From: Thalassospira profundimaris
GTDB lineage: Bacteria; Pseudomonadota; Alphaproteobacteria; Rhodospirillales; Thalassospiraceae
Direction: 5' to 3'
Assembly (NCBI RefSeq): GCF_003326795.1
Contig: NZ_JPWI01000001.1
Span: 620,001 to 684,000, forward strand
DNA length: 64,000 bases
Shown: piece by piece, positions 16,348 through 25,041 of the stretch
How positions within the stretch are numbered: the stretch's first letter is position 1
Layout: each line of letters begins with the position of its first letter
Program-made: the position numbers and the translations under genes
Notes under the pieces: model-generated
Databases searched by the model: none
Told to the model about the DNA's origin: nothing
Seen by the model: the letters and a program-made list of their open reading frames with translations, nothing else

Positions 16348-17550
16348 TTAGCTTTCCAGCGCCGCGGCAATCCGCGTAAGCCCATCGCGTGTAGTTGCAA
16401 GATCATGAACAAGGGCAATGCGGATGAACTGCTTGCCCGGATTGTTGCCATCCTTGTCCGTGATCGAAAGATAACTGCCCGGAATGACCTTTACCCCGGC
16501 CTCTTTCCAGATCTTTTTGGTTGCGGCTTCGTCATCGCCCACGTCAAGCCACAGGAAGAATCCCCCCGGCGGGCGATAGAAACCAAACCGGTTGCCAAAG
16601 ACTTCGGCGGCAACATCAATCTTGGCGCGGTAAAGATCGCGGTTTTCCTCGGCATGGACATCGTCATTCCAAAGCGCGGTTGATGCCGCCATGATCGGCA
16701 TCGGAATGGTTGCCGAACAATAGCTGCGAAGTGCGGTAAAGCGTTTGACGATTTTGGCATCACCGGCAACAAACCCCGACCGCAGGCCCGGCGCGCTTGA
16801 TCGTTTCGACAGGCTGTGGAACACAAGAATGTTGTCCATGTTTCCACCCTGACTTGCACAGATTTCAAGGGCCCCAACCGGTGCCTCGCTGTCATAGATA
16901 TCGGCGTAGCATTCATCCATCGCCAGAACGAAGTCATGCTTGCGTGCAAGACCAATAATCCGTTCAAGATAGGCCGGCGAGGCAATCGATCCTTGTGGAT
17001 TGGCGGGCGAACACAGGAAAAACAGACGGCAGGCATCAAGGGTTGCGTCGTCAATTAGATCAAGATCGGGCAGGAAGCCGGTCTCCGGGCCCGCGGCAAG
17101 CGGTACCATTTCGGCATCATTCAAAACGGCTGCGCCACAATAGACCTGATAGAACGGGTTGGGCAGCAAGACCTTGGGCTTCGGGCCCGGCTGATCCTGT
17201 GGAATGACAGTGGTGGCGATCAGGTACAGGGCTTCGCGTGTACCGGCGACGGGCAAAACATGATCATCACGATCAATCATGCCCGTCGGCAGGTTATAGC
17301 GGCGATCAAGCCAGTTCTTGATGGCGTCGCGCAGTTCGGGCGTGCCGGAACCGGGCGGATATTTGTGCCAAAGGCTGGCATATTTAACCATCGCCTCGGT
17401 GATCATGGCGGGCGGCTCGTGCTGAGGTTCGCCAATTGACATCACCAGCGGGGATTGACCGGGTTCAATACCGTCAAGCAGGGCTGCCAATCGCGGGAAC
17501 GGATAGGCAGGCAATTGATCGAGGCGTTCGTTAAACATGGTCGTCGTCAT
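16348..17550 (-). CDS. Class I/II PLP-dependent aminotransferase (DapC-like)
   Basis: 400 residues of fold-type I aminotransferase. The N-terminal substrate segment MSIGEPQHEPP (~38-48) and HKYPPGSGTPELR (~82-94) are characteristic of the DapC / LL-diaminopimelate group; the PLP lysine lies in SLSKRSSAPGLR (~245-256), and the phosphate-site region includes CYADIYD (~218). The likely reaction is transamination of N-succinyl-2-amino-6-oxopimelate in lysine and peptidoglycan precursor synthesis. Because this subgroup also includes enzymes annotated only as aminotransferases, the substrate is inferred. It is upstream of ftsK by 60 bp. An ATG five codons into the frame (MFNERL) is an equally good start. 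Confidence 0.85.
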   Translation of the reverse strand: MTTTMFNERLDQLPAYPFPRLAALLDGIEPGQSPLVMSIGEPQHEPPAMITEAMVKYASLWHKYPPGSGTPELRDAIKNWLDRRYNLPTGMIDRDDHVLPVAGTREALYLIATTVIPQDQPGPKPKVLLPNPFYQVYCGAAVLNDAEMVPLAAGPETGFLPDLDLIDDATLDACRLFFLCSPANPQGSIASPAYLERIIGLARKHDFVLAMDECYADIYDSEAPVGALEICASQGGNMDNILVFHSLSKRSSAPGLRSGFVAGDAKIVKRFTALRSYCSATIPMPIMAASTALWNDDVHAEENRDLYRAKIDVAAEVFGNRFGFYRPPGGFFLWLDVGDDEAATKKIWKEAGVKVIPGSYLSITDKDGNNPGKQFIRIALVHDLATTRDGLTRIAAALES

Positions 17551-17675
17551 TCCAGCTTGATCTGTGCCCCGTCATGATCCACGGAGCCGTTATGCAGAAT
17601 ATGGGTAAATTCCCCTGACTTTACCCCTATGCCAAAAGTGCAAAGAAAGATTTAAGAGACAGGGCACGAAGGTGC

Positions 17676-17707
17676 AAAAAGCCCGGAAAGACGGGCTTTC
17701 CGGGCTT
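17676..17707 (-). terminator. Terminator of the first ammonium transporter gene
   Basis: AAGCCCGGAAAG / CTTTCCGGGCTT with a 4-base loop; on the minus strand it is followed by a T run, 33 bp after the stop at 17740. Confidence 0.85.
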
Positions 17708-17739
17708 CGGGAAATTTGGGGATGATGTTTTGTGCGGTC

Positions 17740-18978
17740 CTAGCTCGCGCGGAGGTCATCCTCGGGATAGGCCCCGATCTTGTGAATCGAGATATCAGCA
17801 CCGTCAAACTCGTCTTCTTCGGAAAGACGAATGCCGATGGTTTTCTTGATCACGCCGTAAACGACAAAGCCTGCAATGGTGGCAAAGACAACACCGCTCA
17901 GCGATCCGGCAAGTTGGGCTGCAAAAGAAACGCCACCCATGCCGCCAAGGGCTTCAAGACCAAAGATACCACAAGCGATACCGCCCATCAGTCCGCACAT
18001 GCCATGCAGGGGCCAGACACCAAGAACGTCATCGATTTTCCATTTCGCCTGACACTGGTTAAAGCCCCAGACAAACAGGACACCTGCCAACCCGCCGGTG
18101 ACAAGCGCACCGATCGGATGCATGACGTCTGATCCGGCACAGACCGCAACAAGACCGGCAAGGGCGCCGTTATGGACAAAGCCCGGATCGTTTCGTCCTG
18201 CAATAAGGGCTGTCAGGATGCCGCCAACCATTGCCATCAGCGAGTTGACGGCAACAAGTCCGGTGATGCCCGAAACCGACTGGGCCGACATGACATTAAA
18301 GCCGAACCAGCCAACACACAGAACCCATGATCCAAGGGCCAGGAACGGAATGTTTGATGGTGGAATCCCGATCAAGCCGCCGGATTTGGTATAGCGGCCA
18401 CGCCGGACACCAAGGCTGATAACCGCACCCAGTGCAATCCAGCCGCCAACCGCATGGACAACAATTGATCCGGCGAAGTCATGGAAGGGCGCGCCAAATG
18501 CTGTTTCGATCATGTCCTGGAAACCAAAATTATTGTTCCAGACCATGCCTTCAAACAGCGGATAGCACAGGCCGACCAGAATGGCAGTGGCAAAAAGCTG
18601 CGGATAGAAGCGTGCACGTTCGGCAATGCCTCCGGAAATGATCGCCGGAATTGCTGCTGCAAAGGTCAGCAGGAAAAAGAATTTGACCAGATCATAGCCG
18701 CTTGATGCAAAGGCCGGGACGCCGTCACTTGCAGTATGGCCGCTCAGAACCGATGCACTTGTAAGAAAATCAACACCATAGGCGATACTGTAGCCGACAA
18801 AGAAATAGGCAATCGTCGAAACCGCAAAATCGACAATGATCTTAACCAGGGCGTTGACCTGGTTCTTCTTGCGCACTGTGCCGACTTCAAGAAAAGCAAA
18901 ACCGGCATGCATTGCGAGCACCATAATAGCGCCCATCAGGACGAAAAATACGTCCGAGGCAGTCTGGAAAGCCTCCAT
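17740..18978 (-). CDS. Ammonium transporter, Amt family (without signal peptide)
   Basis: 412 residues with about eleven membrane segments and no cleavable signal. Family signatures: the N-terminal FAFLEVGTVRKKN (~28-40), DFAGSIVVHAVGGW (~146-159), a stretch typical of the Amt/Rh fold, and LHGMCGLMGG (~323-332), which includes a pore histidine. The C-terminus (RLSEEDEFDGADISIHKIGAYPE) is the cytoplasmic tail that contacts PII in related proteins. It is 332 bp downstream of the second amt gene in the same orientation, with a terminator between them, so it is probably expressed separately. It is divergent in sequence from that copy and lacks its signal peptide. Confidence 0.92.
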   Translation of the reverse strand: MEAFQTASDVFFVLMGAIMVLAMHAGFAFLEVGTVRKKNQVNALVKIIVDFAVSTIAYFFVGYSIAYGVDFLTSASVLSGHTASDGVPAFASSGYDLVKFFFLLTFAAAIPAIISGGIAERARFYPQLFATAILVGLCYPLFEGMVWNNNFGFQDMIETAFGAPFHDFAGSIVVHAVGGWIALGAVISLGVRRGRYTKSGGLIGIPPSNIPFLALGSWVLCVGWFGFNVMSAQSVSGITGLVAVNSLMAMVGGILTALIAGRNDPGFVHNGALAGLVAVCAGSDVMHPIGALVTGGLAGVLFVWGFNQCQAKWKIDDVLGVWPLHGMCGLMGGIACGIFGLEALGGMGGVSFAAQLAGSLSGVVFATIAGFVVYGVIKKTIGIRLSEEDEFDGADISIHKIGAYPEDDLRAS

Positions 18979-19218
18979 CAGGCATCCCCCTTTATAGCGT
19001 TTCCTCTCGGTCCGGTCTTGTCGGGGCCGCCGGACTCTGGTTCGGAGCTGCCAAGATCAATTTTCGTGCCAACGGATGCACAAGGGGGATGCAAGCCAGC
19101 AGCAGCAAGGTCTTGGGAGGTATTTTGATCGTCAGGGAATGGAAGGCGAGTTTGGGCAGAAAAAGGGGTTCTGCCTTCGCAATGAACAAAAGGCTGCCCA
19201 AAAAGGCAGCAATACACA

Positions 19219-19252
19219 AAAAGCCCGCCGTGGGAAAATCCAGGGCGGGCCA
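19219..19252 (-). terminator. Terminator of the glnK-amtB transcript
   Basis: GCCCGCC / GGCGGGC stem, T run on the minus strand, about 60 bp after the stop of the transporter at 19311. Confidence 0.75.
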
Positions 19253-19310
19253 GTTGGTCTGACAGGCTGGGTACCGGGCAAGCCCGATACCCGTCAGGAA
19301 ATCAAATCGC

Positions 19311-20639
19311 TTAGAAGCGCTGGGAACCCTTGCCGAATTCCGGGTAAGCTTCCAGACCGAGTTCAGCAGCATCCGAACCCATGGCTTCGTCTTCTTCCGA
19401 GAGACGGATACCAACGGTGAACTTCAGGATGAGCCAGACAATGGCCGAGGCAATGATGGTGAAGGCACCCATTGCGACGATACCGGTCAGCTGTACGCCA
19501 AATGATGCACCGTCATTGGTGAACGGAACAGCAAGCGTGCCCCAGATGCCGCAGACAAGGTGAACCGAAACCGCACCAACAACGTCGTCGATTTTCAGTT
19601 TGTCGAGCAGCGGAACTGCGATGACAACCAGAATGCCGCCGATTGCGCCGATGATGATGGCAGAACCGATGGTCGGGGTGTCCGGACCAGCCGTGATCGA
19701 GACCAGACCAGCCAGTGCACCGTTAAGTGCCATGGTAAGGTCGACCTTTTTGTAAAGGATCTGGGTCAGGATCGCTGCGGCAACAACGCCACCGGCAGCA
19801 GCCATCGTGGTGTTGCCATAGATGTTGGCAATCGCGATGACATCAGCACCAGAACCCATAGCAAGCTGGGAACCACCGTTGAAGCCGAACCAGCCGAGCC
19901 AAAGGACGAAGGTACCAAGGGTTGCAAGCGGAAGGTTGGAGCCCGGCATCGGGTGAACCGAACCGTCTGCGCCATATTTGCCTTTACGTGCACCAAGGAT
20001 GATCGCACCGGTCAGAGCAGCCCAGCCGCCAACCGAGTGAACGATGGTCGAACCGGCGAAGTCAGCAAAGCCCATTTCAGAGAGCCAGCCGCCACCCCAG
20101 GTCCATGCACCGGTGATCGGATAGAGAACGCCAGTCAGAACAACGACGAAGATCATGAATGGCCACAGTTTGATACGCTCGGCAACAGTGCCCGAAACGA
20201 TCGAAGCTGCGGTTGCAACGAAGACCATCTGGAAGAACCAGTCAGACGTTGCGGAATAACCGCCAGAGAAATCGCCGCCCAAAGCAGCGGCATCATCAGC
20301 ACTCCAGAGGCTCAGCGAACCGATCCAGCCGGAAACATCCATATACATCAGGTTGTAGCCGATGAGGTAGTACATGATACCTGCAACCGAGAACAGACCG
20401 ATGTTCTTGAACAGAATGGTGGATACGTTCTTGGTACGAACGAGGCCGGATTCCAGCATCGCAAAGCCAGCAGCCATCCACATGACCAGCGCGCCGCTGA
20501 ACAGGAAGCTGAAGCTGTTAAGAATATATTGGGTTTCGGCCGAAACGCCTGCGTCCTGAGCAAAGGCCGGAGAAGCGATTGCCAGAAGGGCGGTAGCTGC
20601 CACAGCAGCAAGGCCGGTTTTCTTCATGGAAATAGTCAT
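19311..20639 (-). CDS. amtB: Ammonium transporter AmtB
   Basis: 442 residues. An N-terminal signal peptide ending ASPAFAQ (~22-28) is followed by eleven membrane segments, as in E. coli AmtB. Motifs: FAMLESGLVRTKN (~61-73), DFAGSTIVHSVGGW (~194-207) and LVCGIWGTLAVP (~361-372) with a pore histidine just before it; the C-terminal tail RLSEEDEAMGSDAAELGLEAYPE is the PII-binding region. It conducts ammonium into the cytoplasm when nitrogen is scarce. It follows glnK by 23 bp, the usual glnK-amtB operon, and its C-tail and PII partner predict GlnK-gated closure. Confidence 0.95.
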   Translation of the reverse strand: MTISMKKTGLAAVAATALLAIASPAFAQDAGVSAETQYILNSFSFLFSGALVMWMAAGFAMLESGLVRTKNVSTILFKNIGLFSVAGIMYYLIGYNLMYMDVSGWIGSLSLWSADDAAALGGDFSGGYSATSDWFFQMVFVATAASIVSGTVAERIKLWPFMIFVVVLTGVLYPITGAWTWGGGWLSEMGFADFAGSTIVHSVGGWAALTGAIILGARKGKYGADGSVHPMPGSNLPLATLGTFVLWLGWFGFNGGSQLAMGSGADVIAIANIYGNTTMAAAGGVVAAAILTQILYKKVDLTMALNGALAGLVSITAGPDTPTIGSAIIIGAIGGILVVIAVPLLDKLKIDDVVGAVSVHLVCGIWGTLAVPFTNDGASFGVQLTGIVAMGAFTIIASAIVWLILKFTVGIRLSEEDEAMGSDAAELGLEAYPEFGKGSQRF

Positions 20640-20662
20640 AATGTCTCCCCTTGTCTCTGGAC

Positions 20663-21046
<384 letters not shown>

Positions 21047-21073
21047 TCACGATTTCGCAGTCACAGCTTCCAA

Positions 21074-21089
21074 ACCAAGAATCGTGCCA
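21074..21089 (-). promoter_or_regulatory. Candidate sigma-54 promoter of glnK-amtB
   Basis: On the minus strand TGGCACGATTCTTGGT: the -24 element TGGCACG is perfect and TTGGT replaces the consensus TTGC[AT] at -12. It lies about 73 bp upstream of the glnK ATG. One mismatch at an important base lowers confidence. Confidence 0.55.
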
Positions 21090-21183
21090 GACTCAAAATA
21101 AAACTTCTAAGTATTTGTTTTATAATGATAAAATAGAGTGTTTTCCGGATTTCCCGGCAGTGATGTAATGAAAATGCAGGATT

Positions 21184-21229
21184 AAAATATGCACAGAATC
21201 TGTTTCTGTTTAAAAAATGTGCATATTTT
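21184..21229. promoter_or_regulatory. Inverted repeat upstream of glnK, possible NtrC enhancer
   Basis: Perfect 12-bp arms AAAATATGCACA / TGTGCATATTTT separated by 22 bp, about 100-150 bp upstream of the sigma-54-like site. The arms contain the TGCAC / GTGCA half-sites of NtrC, but the spacing between them is longer than in a single NtrC site. Confidence 0.45.
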
Positions 21230-21477
21230 TTAATCAAAGAGATAGCACAGCAAAAAGCTGTTGTGGCTCAAGGTGATGAGTGACCCACGCCATTCCGGCA
21301 ATCAGGAGTGCCATCGGATCAGCAGCATGAAACCGGGCGGGTTTCTGCGATTATCCAGGTCAAATTTGCTTGTGATCCGTAGCGGCGCAGATCTCCGTAA
21401 TGCTTATCGGATGACAATTTGCGACCACAACAGGACGGGGTGGGTTGTGGGCCGGTAGTGGCCGGGGTAAATATGGC

Positions 21478-21497
21478 TGTAACCGATGGCGGTTACA
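21478..21497. promoter_or_regulatory. Inverted repeat upstream of the UbiH-type gene
   Basis: TGTAACC-N6-GGTTACA, perfect 7-bp arms, 86 bp before the start at 21584. No regulator recognised; could be an operator or an mRNA hairpin. The rest of the 580-bp gap from glnK holds only the nitrogen-control sites. Confidence 0.4.
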
Positions 21498-21583
21498 GAT
21501 GTTGCGTCAGGTCAACGCTGGCATGTGATCAAAGGTCGTATGAAAGCGGGACGGGCGAGGCTGGCTGAAGCAGGATATTCAAG

Positions 21584-22807
21584 ATGCATGATCAACAGGT
21601 ACTTCATACCGATGTCGTCATTCTGGGCGGGGGCCTTAATGGTGCTGCCATGGCGCTGGCACTTGCCCATGGCGGGATGAATTCGGTAGTGATTGACTAT
21701 GCTGACCCGAAAACCATCCTCAGTGCCAATTATGACGGCAGGACCTGCGCGATTGCAGCGGCTTCAAAGGCGGTGCTCGAAGTGGTCGGTGCCTGGGAAC
21801 ACATGGCTGACGAGGCCGAGCCGATCCTTGATATCCGCATTGCCGACGGCCAAAGCCCGCTTTTCCTGCATTATGATCACCATGATGTCGGTGACGAACC
21901 GCTGGGCTATATCGTAGAAAATCTTGTCACCCGCGGTGCGTTATATCGAGCGATTGCAAAAAGCGACCTGATTGAAATGATCGCACCGGCGCGTGTCACC
22001 GGGATTGCGCGTGATCAGGGCGGCATGACCATTTCGCTGGCAGATGGTCGTCAGGTTCGTGCGCCGCTTGCTGTCGGGGCAGAGGGGCGTAACTCGATGC
22101 TGCGTAAATGGGCAGGTATCAAGACCTATGAATGGAGTTACAAGCAAAGTGCCGTGGTTTGCACCGTAAAGCACAAGCAGCCGCACAACGGTCTGGCCGT
22201 CGAGCATTTCCTGCCAGCCGGTCCTTTTGCCATTCTGCCGATGACCGATAATCGCTGTTCCATTGTCTGGACGGAAAGTACGGAGCTTGGCAATTATCTG
22301 GTCAATCTCGATGAAGAGACCTTTGTTGATGAATTGCATCGGCGCTTTGACGGTTATCTTGGTGATCTTGAAGTTGTCGGCCCGCGTTTTTGCTATCCGC
22401 TCGGTCTTCAGCATGCCTATCACTATACCGATTACCGGATCGCCCTGATCGGGGATGCGGCGCATGGCATGCACCCGATTGCCGGGCAGGGCCTTAATAT
22501 GGGTATTCGCGATGTGGCGGTGCTTGCCGAAATTCTGGTCAATGCCCGTCGTTTGGGCCGTGATATTGGAAGTGCCGATGTGCTTGGTGACTATGAACAA
22601 TGGCGCCGGTTTGACAACACGGTGATGCTGGCAGTGACCGATCTGACCAACCGGCTGTTTTCAAACGATATCGCCCCGATCCGTTGGGCGCGCGATATTG
22701 GTCTGGCTGTGGTTCAGAAAATCCCGCCGCTCAAGAAAACCTTCATGTCTCATGCGATGGGCTATGCCGGAACCTTGCCAAAATTGATGCAGGGTAAATC
22801 GCTTTAA
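21584..22807 (+). CDS. UbiH/UbiF-family FAD-dependent aromatic monooxygenase
   Basis: 407 residues. N-terminal FAD site DVVILGGGLNGAAMALALA (~10-28, GxGxxG type), the DG motif region (~150-160), and the second FAD signature GDAAHGMHPIAGQGLNMGIRD (~289-309), diagnostic of the ubiquinone hydroxylase family. It hydroxylates the polyprenyl ring in ubiquinone synthesis using molecular oxygen. Alphaproteobacteria vary in which ring positions each paralogue serves (UbiH, UbiF, UbiL, UbiM), so the exact position is not assigned. It stands alone, divergent from glnK. Confidence 0.88.
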   Translation: MHDQQVLHTDVVILGGGLNGAAMALALAHGGMNSVVIDYADPKTILSANYDGRTCAIAAASKAVLEVVGAWEHMADEAEPILDIRIADGQSPLFLHYDHHDVGDEPLGYIVENLVTRGALYRAIAKSDLIEMIAPARVTGIARDQGGMTISLADGRQVRAPLAVGAEGRNSMLRKWAGIKTYEWSYKQSAVVCTVKHKQPHNGLAVEHFLPAGPFAILPMTDNRCSIVWTESTELGNYLVNLDEETFVDELHRRFDGYLGDLEVVGPRFCYPLGLQHAYHYTDYRIALIGDAAHGMHPIAGQGLNMGIRDVAVLAEILVNARRLGRDIGSADVLGDYEQWRRFDNTVMLAVTDLTNRLFSNDIAPIRWARDIGLAVVQKIPPLKKTFMSHAMGYAGTLPKLMQGKSL

Positions 22808-22870
22808 ACTGATTTACTGATCCCCATTCAGTTATAATCGTTCAAAATACTGTCGTTTTTTATGTGCGAA

Positions 22871-22888
22871 TGTTGATTTGTGTCAACA
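22871..22888. promoter_or_regulatory. FNR/CRP-type palindrome upstream of ompW
   Basis: TGTTGATTTGTGTCAACA contains TTGAT-N4-GTCAA, one base from the FNR consensus TTGAT-N4-ATCAA. Its centre is ~71 bp before the ompW ATG, so a class II position at -41 would put the transcript start near 22921, just before the RBS. Confidence 0.65.
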
Positions 22889-22950
22889 AGTCAGCAATTG
22901 GAAAGGCGCAATGTCCCCTCCGATCTGATACACGCAAAAGGGGACAGACG

Positions 22951-23607
22951 ATGTCATTCTTGAAGAAAACGATTGGTGCAACCGCACTGGGTGGGCTTAT
23001 GGCGGCGGCCCTGCTTGCTGGCAATGTAGCCCATGCGCAGACCGCAGAATTCAAATCCAAGCAGGCTGGTGACATTGTCATCCGTGCCCGCGGGATTGCG
23101 CTTGTTCCGGACGAGGATACCTATGATGACACCCTCAATACAGGCGAAGGTCATCTGAACAACGATGTGGTTCCGGAGGTCGACTTTTCCTACTTCTTGA
23201 CCGACAATCTTGCGCTTGAGCTGATCGCAGCAACCACCAAGCATGACCTGACCTGGCAGAACCCGAACCTTGACGCCGGCTCGGTTCGTCTGCTGCCGCC
23301 GACCCTGACGCTGCAATATCACTTCATGCCCGAAAGCCGTTGGAGCCCGTATGTCGGTGCCGGTATCAACTATACCTTCTTCTATGATTCCAAACCGGGG
23401 CAGTTCAACTCGGTCAAATATGAAGATGGCTTCGGCTATGCCTTCCAGGCAGGTTTTGACTACGCGATTTCCGGCCCTTGGTCAGTGAACCTCGATGTGA
23501 AGAAAATCTTCCTCGATACGGATATCAGCATCAATAACGGTGCCAATACATCAAAAGCGCACCTTGATCCGTGGGTCTTTGGTGTCGGTATTGGCTATCG
23601 CTTCTGA
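22951..23607 (+). CDS. ompW: OmpW-family outer membrane protein
   Basis: 218 residues from the ATG after AAAAGGGGA; a longer frame upstream runs through the regulatory region. Signal peptide ending NVAHAQ (~30). The mature part shows OmpW features: an N-terminal DIVIRARGIALVPDED, DNLALELIAATTKH, YVGAGINYTFFYD and a C-terminal GVGIGYRF ending in Phe, as BAM substrates do. OmpW forms an eight-stranded barrel with a hydrophobic channel. In several proteobacteria it is controlled by FNR and oxygen level, which fits the palindrome upstream. Confidence 0.93.
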   Translation: MSFLKKTIGATALGGLMAAALLAGNVAHAQTAEFKSKQAGDIVIRARGIALVPDEDTYDDTLNTGEGHLNNDVVPEVDFSYFLTDNLALELIAATTKHDLTWQNPNLDAGSVRLLPPTLTLQYHFMPESRWSPYVGAGINYTFFYDSKPGQFNSVKYEDGFGYAFQAGFDYAISGPWSVNLDVKKIFLDTDISINNGANTSKAHLDPWVFGVGIGYRF

Positions 23608-23647
23608 TATCGTCTGACGGCGCCGGTTTGCCGGAAACCGCCAGATT

Positions 23648-23684
23648 TAAAACGGCTCCGTCCTGCCCGACGGGGCCGTTTTTA
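23648..23684. terminator. Terminator between ompW and the DUF971 gene
   Basis: AAAACGGCTCCGTC / GACGGGGCCGTTTT with flanking A/T tracts; serves both converging genes. Confidence 0.8.
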
Positions 23685-23719
23685 TATGCAAAATTCGGGA
23701 ATGATCGATTAGGGGATGA

Positions 23720-24097
23720 TCAGGGGTCGCGGGACAGGCCGCGGGCTTCAAGAGCCGCAAGATAGTCCGACCAGAGCGTGTCCTGCTTTTCATGCAATTC
23801 GCGCAGATAGTGCCAGCTGTAAAGCCCGCTATCATGCAGGTCATCAAAGCTGATCCGTACCGCGTAATTACCGACCGGGGAGATGTCGATGATGCCGACA
23901 TGACGGCGTCCGGCGATGATCTTTTTCTCGGACGGATGATGGCCCTGAACTTCGGCCGACGGGCTTTCAACGCGGAGCAGCTCGGCGCTCAGACGTGTTG
24001 ATACGCCATCATCCCATATGACCTCAAGAATACGGTCATCACGCAGATAATTAATCTCGACGGGGGTGAATTCCGGAGTGAAGCCGTCCTGTGACAT
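23720..24097 (-). CDS. DUF971 (gamma-butyrobetaine hydroxylase-like N-terminal) protein
   Basis: 125 residues. The pattern VEINYLRDDRILEVIWDDG (~13-31), LSAELLRVESPSAEV (~36-50) and GNYAVRISFDDLHDSGLYSW (~77-96) is that of the DUF971 domain, which also forms the N-terminal zinc domain of gamma-butyrobetaine hydroxylase. Stand-alone copies are common in proteobacteria, sometimes near iron-sulfur carrier genes; the function is not established. It lies 17 bp after the Trm112-like gene on the same strand, at the end of a four-gene run that begins with the thioredoxin-like gene. Confidence 0.85.
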   Translation of the reverse strand: MSQDGFTPEFTPVEINYLRDDRILEVIWDDGVSTRLSAELLRVESPSAEVQGHHPSEKKIIAGRRHVGIIDISPVGNYAVRISFDDLHDSGLYSWHYLRELHEKQDTLWSDYLAALEARGLSRDP

Positions 24098-24114
24098 GAT
24101 GGACAGATACCGCC

Positions 24115-24303
24115 TTAATCTTCGATCGGACGAGCTTCGTCGGGCAGCATGATCGGGATACCGTCACGGATCGGATAGGCCAGACCGGCCTTCGGGCTGA
24201 TCAGCTCGTTATTTTCACGATCATATTCAAGCGCCTGCTTGGTCACCGGGCAGACAAGGATTTCAAGCAGTTTCGGGTCTACCGGGCTGTGAGTCGCAGT
24301 CAT
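24115..24303 (-). CDS. Trm112/YcaR family protein
   Basis: 62 residues from the ATG at 24303 (MTATHS). The motif [17 protein letters not shown] (~11-27) with a single Cys, followed by [21 protein letters not shown] (~31-51), is typical of the bacterial Trm112-like family (YcaR). Some members bind zinc and resemble eukaryotic methyltransferase activators; the bacterial role is not known. Compact spacing to its neighbours (48 bp and 17 bp) suggests one operon. Confidence 0.88.
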   Translation of the reverse strand: MTATHSPVDPKLLEILVCPVTKQALEYDRENNELISPKAGLAYPIRDGIPIMLPDEARPIED

Positions 24304-24351
24304 CAATTCGGCCTTTGGGTTATAACGCCGTAATGCAACGGCCTTTAACAA

Positions 24352-25041
24352 TCAGTTGGTGCTGCCATGCATATGTTTCGGGCCCGCATGGACCGCCATT
24401 TCAAGCAACGTAGTCAGCATATCGCCGCGATCATACAGGGTTGTGCATTCGAGCAAAGCCTGTTTTTCAAGCGGGCTGAGCCGGCAGCCCATCGAAATGG
24501 TGGTGATCAGCATTTCATCGTCGCTATCGGCCAGTGTATCCCAACAGGACCGCAGGGAATGCTGGGCAAAATAGGCCTCAAGCGCCATGCGCAGGCGATC
24601 ACGATTGATCGGCATGTCATCTGCCGGAATGTCGAGATCGTCCTTCCACGGGGCAAAATCGCCGCGTACAGCGCGATAGCCGCCATCATTGTTGGGCAGT
24701 TCTTCAACAACATTAAAACGGCAGACGCCAGTCAATGTGATCAAAAAACGACCATCGTCGGTTTCGCTGAAGGCGGTGATACGCCCGGCGCACCCGGTTG
24801 AAAAGATGGCCGGGTGATCAGGGTCCATGAAATAGCTGTTATGCTGGTCAGGGCGGGGCTGAATCATGCCAATGATGCGGTCCTGACCCAATGCGTCCGT
24901 CACCATATTGATATAGCGCGGCTCGAAAATATTCAGCGGCAAATGGCCACGCGGCAGCAAAAGCGCACCGCTAAGCGGGAAAACCGGCATGACATCAGGA
25001 AGATCCGAAAACGCAGGATCAAAAGGACCGCATATGCTCAT
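24352..25041 (-). CDS. LON N-terminal-domain protein
   Basis: 229 residues consisting mainly of the Lon substrate-binding domain: PVFPLSGALLLPRGHLPLNIFEPRY (~18-42), IGMIQPRP and a central GCAGRITAF (~82-90), without AAA or protease domains. The domain may bind unfolded or specific client proteins, but the role of such stand-alone copies is unknown. Its ATG overlaps the stop codon of the thioredoxin-like gene by four bases (ATGA), showing translational coupling with a protein-folding factor. Confidence 0.88.
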   Translation of the reverse strand: MSICGPFDPAFSDLPDVMPVFPLSGALLLPRGHLPLNIFEPRYINMVTDALGQDRIIGMIQPRPDQHNSYFMDPDHPAIFSTGCAGRITAFSETDDGRFLITLTGVCRFNVVEELPNNDGGYRAVRGDFAPWKDDLDIPADDMPINRDRLRMALEAYFAQHSLRSCWDTLADSDDEMLITTISMGCRLSPLEKQALLECTTLYDRGDMLTTLLEMAVHAGPKHMHGSTN

